Shown here piece after piece: positions 54,754 through 61,048 of a stretch of 64,000 nucleotides of DNA (the first letter of the stretch is position 1; each line of letters opens with the position of its first letter). The notes beneath the pieces were generated by a model. The model was not told the DNA's origin. It saw only the letters and a list, made by a program, of their open reading frames with translations, and made no database searches. A program made the translations under genes and the position numbers. Origin of the DNA: Astrobacterium formosum (GTDB taxonomy: Bacteria; Pseudomonadota; Alphaproteobacteria; Rhizobiales; Xanthobacteraceae); NCBI GenBank assembly GCA_030848545.1, contig JAVDCA010000014.1, positions 105,611-169,610 on the forward strand, given 5' to 3'.

Positions 54754-56196
54754 CTATACGCTCGCCCGTCTGCTGACTTTGGGTGCGGGCCCCCGCTTCA
54801 ACCTCCGGGATGAACGGCGCGGGATGCTTTCGAACCATCCGAACAGAAAGCGCGCCAATCTGACGATGAGCAGCGAACAAATCACCGGCCCGATCACTCC
54901 GATGAGCGATCCTCGCAAAACAATGAAGGCGAACCCGCAAATCAGGGCGATGCGAAGCCTGGACAAAAGGTCTCGGGCCAGGATTGCCTCTATGTACATC
55001 TTGTCCCAACGTGCGGCTATCATGCCGATGACGAAGCTCAGCAGCAATAGACCTATGTAGCCGAAGTCCACGTATAGTTCCGAGGGCAAAGGCGCGGATA
55101 CGTTGATGAACTTGTAGCCCACGAAAGTTGCGGCGTCTCCGCCGGTCCCGATGCTCTTCCAGGGCATGAACTCTCTGGGAACAAAAAACAGTACAGCCGA
55201 AATCAATTGGCGCCCCTGAAAAATTCCCGCGCCCTGCACCATTTCATACACATTCAAAGTCGATTGAAATCCGTCAAAGTCGCCATGTCTCGCAAGATAA
55301 GTTATCGGGCCTCCGGATAAATAGTTCCGAATATCTCCACGAGAAAGCTCGCTCAGAATCGGAAAAAGCGTCACCTGGGAGACCACAAATCCAGCCAGCA
55401 AGCCGAACCGAACGCGACGGGAAAACGAGAAAATGCACAAGACGGTCGCCAACAAGTATGCGGCTATCACATAGCGCGGAGTGGATAACGGGTTGTTCGC
55501 CAGGACGAACAGTGGCGCTGCTACAATCAGGAACAGGAGCTTTGCACTGCTCGGATTTCGCCCGAGTGTGGCAAGAGGCACAGCAAAACACACGAATGTA
55601 CCGGTTCTTGCGACTGCAGTCAGTATCAGATCGATGGGAGTTGCTTCGATCTGCAGCAACGAGGCGTCGCCTCGGAGTATTTGAAACGATTCGGCACCCT
55701 TATAAGCGAGTGCGAACAAGGGCAGTAGCAACAGCACAGATAATGGAGAAATCTCGGCTAGGCGGGGCCCGGATCGGCCGATCGGAAGCGCATCGAGGCG
55801 TTTATGTCTCGACGCATAGAAGCAATATCCCGCCATCGCGGCAAGAATAAACAGGAGCACCATCAACGCTCCGCCGACGATCGTCGACTCTGGATAAGAC
55901 ATTGCGAAGAATGGAAACTCTCCGCGCACGACATGAATCATTCCCGGAATCAGATAGAAAAAGATCATGTATATCAGAGAGACAAAGGCGATCGGCCTGC
56001 CGAATTCGGTTAGGCACAAAAGCGTCAGGGCGGCGGCCGCGATTGAAGTTGTCATTACGAGCAGGCAAAGGCCGGCCGTCAGATCGCCATTCGCGCTGAT
56101 CAGCAACAAAGATATCGCTATGGCCGCCAGGAGCGACAATCCGACCAAGGGCGCGTGCGTCGTCCGGTTCAATTTGCTGCTGGAACCTGAAAGCAT
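54754..56196 (-). CDS. wzy: Wzy-type O-antigen/exopolysaccharide polymerase
   Basis: A 480-residue membrane protein with about 12-13 helices and a large periplasmic loop near residues 290-370. NNPLSTPRYVIAAYLLATVL followed by PILSELSRGDIRNYLSGGP, then LFFVPREFMPWKSIGTGGD and ELYVDFGYIGLLLLSFVIG, is the usual pattern of oligosaccharide-repeat polymerases (Wzy/EpsG-like), with loop Arg residues thought to contact the chain. Wzy proteins share little sequence, so identification rests on topology and neighbours: flippase, fucosyltransferase-like and GT4 genes follow directly. It is the first gene of the lower-GC - strand set. No signal peptide is needed. Confidence 0.78.
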   Translation of the reverse strand: MLSGSSSKLNRTTHAPLVGLSLLAAIAISLLLISANGDLTAGLCLLVMTTSIAAAALTLLCLTEFGRPIAFVSLIYMIFFYLIPGMIHVVRGEFPFFAMSYPESTIVGGALMVLLFILAAMAGYCFYASRHKRLDALPIGRSGPRLAEISPLSVLLLLPLFALAYKGAESFQILRGDASLLQIEATPIDLILTAVARTGTFVCFAVPLATLGRNPSSAKLLFLIVAAPLFVLANNPLSTPRYVIAAYLLATVLCIFSFSRRVRFGLLAGFVVSQVTLFPILSELSRGDIRNYLSGGPITYLARHGDFDGFQSTLNVYEMVQGAGIFQGRQLISAVLFFVPREFMPWKSIGTGGDAATFVGYKFINVSAPLPSELYVDFGYIGLLLLSFVIGMIAARWDKMYIEAILARDLLSRLRIALICGFAFIVLRGSLIGVIGPVICSLLIVRLARFLFGWFESIPRRSSRRLKRGPAPKVSRRASV

Positions 56197-56258
56197 ATGA
56201 AACTCTTGCCGGAGGCAGAAGTCCTCACTGCGGAGGGGACATTTTTTAAATGTATTCC

Positions 56259-56498
56259 TTAGTATGAGAATCTGAAGGTCTTCTCCACGGATTGCCCCCG
56301 GAAAAGGGTTTTCCGCTTCGTCCGCGCGAGAATAATATCAAAACGACGATGAACATCAAAATAGAAAGTCGTTACTCTAATGATCGTCGGGCACCTATTC
56401 GTGACGCTGATCACGTGATCATTTACCTCCGGATTCGACATGAACTCGCGCGGTCGCCTCGGCACCCTGGACAAGACCTGCCAGATGCATGTTTGCAC
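56259..56498 (-). pseudogene. Decayed relative of the small exported protein at 11803-12249
   Basis: The frame contains NDHVISVTNRCPTIIRVTTFY and ends in EKTFRFSY (landmarks VTNRCPTIIRV, FRFSY), matching DHYLDVTNICPKIIRVKACY and PFFRFDF of the intact gene in the same order and spacing. The region that should precede it, including the signal peptide, is absent from this frame. A different - strand frame just upstream (NPSNVRLKGQTGEPEVS, then LAGLVQGAE) weakly resembles the preceding part of the intact protein, which suggests a frameshift. It lies between the polymerase gene and the GC-rich flank, at the edge of the lower-GC block. Confidence 0.5.
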
Positions 56499-56638
56499 AC
56501 GAGACCTCCGGTTCGCCTGTCTGGCCTTTCAGCCGCACGTTGGAAGGATTTGCGGAATGGCGATAAGACATGTCCCACCGTTGGCACGAAGTTGTACATG
56601 GATGTATGCGCCTCGCTGTTTTTTTGGCAGACAGAGTG

Positions 56639-57403
56639 CTATGGAACCCATGGACGAATGCTCGGTCTTTCGATTCCAGGAACCTTCACGTCGACACCTG
56701 CACGGTTGAGTGTCCGCGCGAACTCCCGTCGGAGGCGTTGGTCCAAATCGGCCATTCTTGGAAGCAGCACATGCCGAGCCTCCCACCCGGGCCCCGTGAG
56801 AATTTCCGGCATCTCCCGGAAACGCGATTGCACAAGGCCGACGAACTCCTCCGCCGCGGCCGCCTGCAGCGCCGGCGTCAGCCGCCCCCACAGCGCCAGC
56901 GTGACGACGCTGCGCTTGACGCCCACCCAGCCCTCGTACGGCCCGGTCGCATAGGACATGGCGAGAAGCGGCAGACGGGTTTCCTGGAAGCCCTCCGCCA
57001 CATTGTCGCGCCAGAACAGCGCGAGCCACAGGAACGGATCGGCGGGCGCGGCGGCGAGCGCCGCCGGCACCCGGCGTGCGAGCGCGTCCATGTGGGTGTC
57101 TATGTCGGCGCGGCGGCCGTCATCGGTCGCCGTCTCGGCCTGGCGCAGCGCGACGAGCGCGGCGGCGCGCAGGCTCGTCGCGCGCATGAGCGGCGCGGCG
57201 GCAAGATCGGCGGCAAGTCCGGACAGACGATCGAGTTCTTCCGCCCTGTAGCGATCGCCCATGGCGATGCGGGCGCTCGCCCGCTCGAGCGCCAAAGGCT
57301 GCGGCACGACGGCGAGGACGAGGACGGCATAAAGGAGCGCACCCACACCGGCCACGAAGACGCCGAGGCGCACCGGAAGGACCGCGGGCGCGCGCGCCGC
57401 CAT
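56639..57403 (-). CDS. Uncharacterised membrane-anchored protein coupled to the second ExoP gene
   Basis: A 254-residue protein with one N-terminal hydrophobic helix (LGVFVAGVGALLYAVLVLAV, about residues 11-30) and a helical Ala-rich periplasmic or cytoplasmic domain. That domain has PLALERASARIAMGDRYRAEELD, DPFLWLALFWRDNVAEGF and GPYEGWVGVKRSVVTLALWG as landmarks. I do not recognise a named family, but TPR-like helix pairs are suggested by the Ala/Leu/Arg spacing. The ATG at 57403 starts just beyond the stop of the ExoP gene; an ATG at 57418 overlapping that stop is also possible. Either way the two are translationally coupled, so it is probably an accessory of that export system. Confidence 0.7.
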   Translation of the reverse strand: MAARAPAVLPVRLGVFVAGVGALLYAVLVLAVVPQPLALERASARIAMGDRYRAEELDRLSGLAADLAAAPLMRATSLRAAALVALRQAETATDDGRRADIDTHMDALARRVPAALAAAPADPFLWLALFWRDNVAEGFQETRLPLLAMSYATGPYEGWVGVKRSVVTLALWGRLTPALQAAAAEEFVGLVQSRFREMPEILTGPGWEARHVLLPRMADLDQRLRREFARTLNRAGVDVKVPGIERPSIRPWVP

Positions 57404-57407
57404 CGCA

Positions 57408-59672
57408 TCATTCCACATAGCCGTAGCGGGCATAGTGCTTCCGGTAATAATAATGGCCGTGATAGTGCTCGTAGCGGCCGATCTCGCGGGTGTCGGCCTT
57501 GTTGAGGACGACGCCGAGCAGGCGTTCGTAGACGCCGCGGGCGCCGGAGAGCGCGTGCTCGACGACGTCGATGCGCGTCTTCCCCCACTCGATCACGAAC
57601 AGATAGGAATCGACGATCGATGTGGTGGCGCGCACGTCGACCACCGGGGCGAGCGGCGGAAAATCGATCACCACATAGTCGTAGTGCGCGCGCGCTTCGT
57701 CAACCAGCCGGCGCATCGCCGCCGAGGCGAGGATCTCGTTGGTGTGCAGGAGCTTCGAGGTCGTGCCGGCCGGCAGGAAGACGAGGCCGGTCTCGGCGTC
57801 GCGCACGAGCGCGTCGGCGAGCGGAATCTTGCCGGCAACCACTTCGACGAGGCCGGGGCGCGCATCGGACACCAGCGCGCGGGTGGTCGAAGGGTTGCGC
57901 AGGTCGCCGTCGATCAGGATGACGCGGCCACCGGCATGGGCGATCAGCTGGGCAAAATTGGCCGCGATGGTTGACTTGCCCTCGCCCGGCATGGCCGAAG
58001 TGACGCCGATCACCGCATTAGCCTTGATAGCGCCGTTGACGTCGGCTGCGACTTTCAGGGACCGCACCGCCTCGGCGAAGCGCGAGAACGGCTCGGCGAC
58101 CACATGGGCCATCAGGGGCACGGCGCGCGAAACCCCGTCCGTCGGCGCCGCCAACACGTCGCCCCGCCTGCCCTTGGGCTTGGGCGTCTTGATGGCCGGC
58201 ACCACCGCGAGGCAGTTCACCTGCAGGACGTCCTCGACCTGGGACGAGGTGCGGAACACACGGTCGCCGATTTCGCGCAGATAGGCGCCGCCGAACGCCA
58301 GCACGAGGCCGCCGGCGAGCGAGACGGCGAGGATGATCATCGCCTTGGGGTCGCTCTTCTTCAGCGGCCGCGAGGCGGGCGAGATGAGCCGCGCCTCGGT
58401 GATCGGGAACGACTGCTGCTGGATCGCCTCCATGTAGCGCTGCAGGAAACTGTCGTACATCGCCCGGTAGCTCTGGGCGTTGCTCTCCAGCTCGCGCAGC
58501 TGCACCTGCGCCTGGTTGGTCAGCTGGGTCTCTGAGACCACGTTGGCGAGGCTGTTCTTGATCGATTCCTCGCGGGCGCGGGCGATGTCATAGTCGCTTT
58601 GGTAGGCCTGCTGGATGCGGGCGAGCTCCTGGGAGATGTTGCGGCGGATCTCCTGCATCTGGTTGCGCAGGTTGATGGCGGCGAGGTGGTTGCGCCCGTA
58701 GCGCTCCGACCAGTTGGCCTCGCGGGCGGCGAGGTCGACATACTGGCCGCGCAACTTGATGATGGTTTCGTTCTTGAGGGCGTCGGCGACCGATTCGTTG
58801 GGGATCTCCTCGCGCAGGATGTCGTTGATGCGGTCGAGCCGGGCCTTGGCCTCGGCGGTCGACGCCCGGGCCAGGATCAGCTGGCTGTTGACCTCGGCGA
58901 GCTGCTGCTCGCCGATCAGCCGGCCGCCGGTATCGACGATGTTGTTCTTTTCCTTGTAGTCGATGACGGCGCGCTCGGCCGCCGACGCCTGGGTGCGCAG
59001 CTCCTTGATGCGGTCCTGCAGCCACAGGCTCGCCCGCTTGGTCGCCTGGTATTTGGCTTCGAGCTGGTCGACGATATAGGCGTCGGCGATCGCATTGGCG
59101 ATGGTCGCCGCCTTGTCGGGCGAGAGCGAGCGGAACGAGATCTCCATCGCATAGGTGAGGCCGAGGCGCTTGATGGTGCGCTCGCTCTCGAACTTGGCCA
59201 GGGCCTTGCGGGTGAGCTCATATTCCGATGTGGCCTCCTCGTCCGCGCCGAACAGGCCGGCGACGAAGCCGATCGCGGCGCCGACGAGGCCGCCGCCCGG
59301 GCCGACGAACTCGGGATCTTCGGTCAGGCGCAGGTCCTTGATGACGGCAAGGCTGATGTTCTCCGAGCGCAGGATCTGCACCTGGGTCTCGACCGTGCCG
59401 GTGTCGATGGCGATGTCGCCGAGCACCGATTGCTGCTGGAACAGCTGCACCTTGCGGGTGTCGATCACCATGGTGCCGGTGGCGGTGAAGCGGGGCGGGC
59501 TGGTGACCAGGTAGACGAGGCCGAGCGCCACCGCACAGGCGACCACGACCAGGATCAACGGCAGCTGCCGGCGCACGAGATCGACGAACGACGTCAGCAG
59601 TTCCGCCGGCGACGGATCGTGGACGGGGAGCTCACGGGGAGCGGCCGGCGGTGATTTTTCGATCTGCAGCAT
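57408..59672 (-). CDS. Polysaccharide co-polymerase with BY-kinase domain (ExoP/GumC/Wzc type), copy 2
   Basis: A 754-residue paralogue of the protein at 18476-20689. The Wzz domain is flanked by helices at about residues 38-58 and 445-470. The periplasmic coiled-coil part shares long blocks with copy 1, including AIANAIADAYIVDQLEAKY and QQSFPITEAR, and the PLKKSDPK motif. The kinase part has Walker A SAMPGEGKST (about 559), VILIDGDLRNP and YVVIDFPPL. The tail is rich in Tyr and His (YEHYHGHYYYRKHYARYGYVE is 21 residues; landmark HYYYRKHYARYGY), a denser cluster than copy 1. It lies on the GC-rich side of the cassette boundary. It likely controls length and export of the second polysaccharide. 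Confidence 0.93.
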   Translation of the reverse strand: MLQIEKSPPAAPRELPVHDPSPAELLTSFVDLVRRQLPLILVVVACAVALGLVYLVTSPPRFTATGTMVIDTRKVQLFQQQSVLGDIAIDTGTVETQVQILRSENISLAVIKDLRLTEDPEFVGPGGGLVGAAIGFVAGLFGADEEATSEYELTRKALAKFESERTIKRLGLTYAMEISFRSLSPDKAATIANAIADAYIVDQLEAKYQATKRASLWLQDRIKELRTQASAAERAVIDYKEKNNIVDTGGRLIGEQQLAEVNSQLILARASTAEAKARLDRINDILREEIPNESVADALKNETIIKLRGQYVDLAAREANWSERYGRNHLAAINLRNQMQEIRRNISQELARIQQAYQSDYDIARAREESIKNSLANVVSETQLTNQAQVQLRELESNAQSYRAMYDSFLQRYMEAIQQQSFPITEARLISPASRPLKKSDPKAMIILAVSLAGGLVLAFGGAYLREIGDRVFRTSSQVEDVLQVNCLAVVPAIKTPKPKGRRGDVLAAPTDGVSRAVPLMAHVVAEPFSRFAEAVRSLKVAADVNGAIKANAVIGVTSAMPGEGKSTIAANFAQLIAHAGGRVILIDGDLRNPSTTRALVSDARPGLVEVVAGKIPLADALVRDAETGLVFLPAGTTSKLLHTNEILASAAMRRLVDEARAHYDYVVIDFPPLAPVVDVRATTSIVDSYLFVIEWGKTRIDVVEHALSGARGVYERLLGVVLNKADTREIGRYEHYHGHYYYRKHYARYGYVE

Positions 59673-59873
59673 GCGGAATCGCGGTCCGTCTCGCTAGGAT
59701 GCGCAAGGGCCTGCCGTGCCCCCGACGAATGCATGTGAGGCGGCCTGTGCGCTCCATGTTCTCGCAGTGTTGTCGCGCCTTGCAGAGCCCGATCGGGAAC
59801 TCGGCGTCAGGCAACACAGTGTCGAGCCGACCATGTCCGGCAGCGGCGGCCCGTGTGCCGGCGCCGGGGCGAA

Positions 59874-60482
59874 CTATTGGGCGCTGACGTCGGACAGTGC
59901 CCCAGCGCCGCTGCCGGTCGTTCCGGTCAGGCCGACCGAGCCCTGGTTGAGCGCCCCGAAACTGCTCACTGCCGGGGCGGTACTGCCGTTGGCACCACCG
60001 CCGATTCCAGCCGTGGGCCCGCCGACGCCGGTGCCGCCACCGGCACCGGCGGCGCCGACGGCGCCGATCTGCACGTCGGGATTGACGGCCGCATAGGCGG
60101 CCTTTGCGGCGTCCGTGCCCTGCGAGGCGATCGCCTGCTGGATCTGGGTGGCAAAGGCCTGGTCGGTCCGCAGGCAGATGCGCGCCGCCTGGCCGAGGCC
60201 GGAGCCGATCGCGGATTGCTGGCTCGTATTGGCATTGGCGAGCTGGGCCATGATGGCCGCGAGCGCATCCGGATTGGAGGCGACGAGGTCGCGCACCCGC
60301 GAGATCATCTGGGCACCACCGTTGGGGAAGTCCGACAGCAACGAGGCGGGACTGCCAATGAAGTTGCTGACGGTCGTTGCCGGAAGCTGCTGCGCCGGCG
60401 CATAGCAGGCGGCGCCGGCCGATCCGACGCCGGCCGCAAGCGCGGCGGCGGCCATGCACGAAACCCAATTACGGACCTTCAT
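59874..60482 (-). CDS. Exported protein with Gly-rich tail, unknown
   Basis: A 202-residue protein with a Sec signal peptide (SCMAAAALAAGVGSAGAA, cleaved at about residue 25) and a mature domain of about 110 residues. The domain contains LPATTVSNFIGSPASLLSDFPNGG and DLVASNPDALAAIMAQLANAN, plus two cysteines (CYAPAQ and ICLRTDQ) that could pair. The last 60 residues are Gly/Ala/Thr-rich low complexity. I do not recognise it by name; similar proteins, as far as I recall, occur beside ExoP-type genes in Rhizobiales. It lies 201 bases upstream of the ExoP copy 2 gene on the same strand. A periplasmic or secreted role in polysaccharide export is inferred from context only. Confidence 0.7.
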   Translation of the reverse strand: MKVRNWVSCMAAAALAAGVGSAGAACYAPAQQLPATTVSNFIGSPASLLSDFPNGGAQMISRVRDLVASNPDALAAIMAQLANANTSQQSAIGSGLGQAARICLRTDQAFATQIQQAIASQGTDAAKAAYAAVNPDVQIGAVGAAGAGGGTGVGGPTAGIGGGANGSTAPAVSSFGALNQGSVGLTGTTGSGAGALSDVSAQ

Positions 60483-61048
60483 CGTCGCCTCTCCCGTGAC
60501 CCGAAGCCATACCTACAAACATCATATTCATAACAAAATTAGCACAGGAGACGGTGTCAAGGAACGGGAAACTCGCGATGCACAGTCCCGGCATCGGGCA
60601 TCTCGACCGACCGCCAGGACCGCGGGATCCGTTGCATGTCGTTGAAAAAGTGGGTTTTTCGAACACCCGGCAGATTGCCGCGACGCGTTCTCGGCCTGAA
60701 CAGAACGATCGGCTCCGCACGATGCGATTTTAACGTTACCGCACGCCCAGATGGTGCCGCGCCTGGAGACGTCCGCTTGTCAAAACTCCTGCCCGTCGGA
60801 CCCTGGGCCCCGAAGGCGATCGGACCCGCGAACCGGCGTTTCTCGAGCGGCGACGACCATCGACGAGTCACCGCCGGGCAGCGGCATATGCGGTGACCAC
60901 CGCCGCCACGCATCGTCTCTGCCTGAAGCAGGCGACAGGCCATCCTGATGACCTGTCGCCCCTTCGAACTCGCGCTCGTTGCGCCCACTCCCGATCCGGG
61001 GGATGCTCCGAAAACAAGCCGGGGCATCCCGCCAGGAGCTTGCGAACG
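60483..61048. other. 566-base gap with no supported gene
   Basis: Between the RTX/cadherin gene's stop and the exported protein's start, both on -. The segment next to 60483 is AT-rich (60510-60545) and suits a promoter for the exported protein gene. Frames at 60557-61027 on - and 60893 on + have no signal, domain or ribosome site that I can support. Confidence 0.5.

Larger units (their letters stand above)
47200..56640. other. Lower-GC block: probable imported Wzx/Wzy polysaccharide cassette
   Basis: By eye the sequence from about 47,200 to 56,640 is less GC-rich than both flanks, and its genes use more A/T third positions. It contains the methyltransferase part, a pectate-lyase-fold protein, two GT4 genes, a flippase, a fucosyltransferase-like gene, a polymerase and a gene remnant. 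No integrase, transposase or flanking repeat is seen. Limits are approximate. Confidence 0.6.

Noticed and set aside
60557..61027. A 156-codon - frame between the RTX/cadherin gene and the exported protein gene
   Set aside because: Arg/Pro-rich random-looking sequence with no signal or domain.
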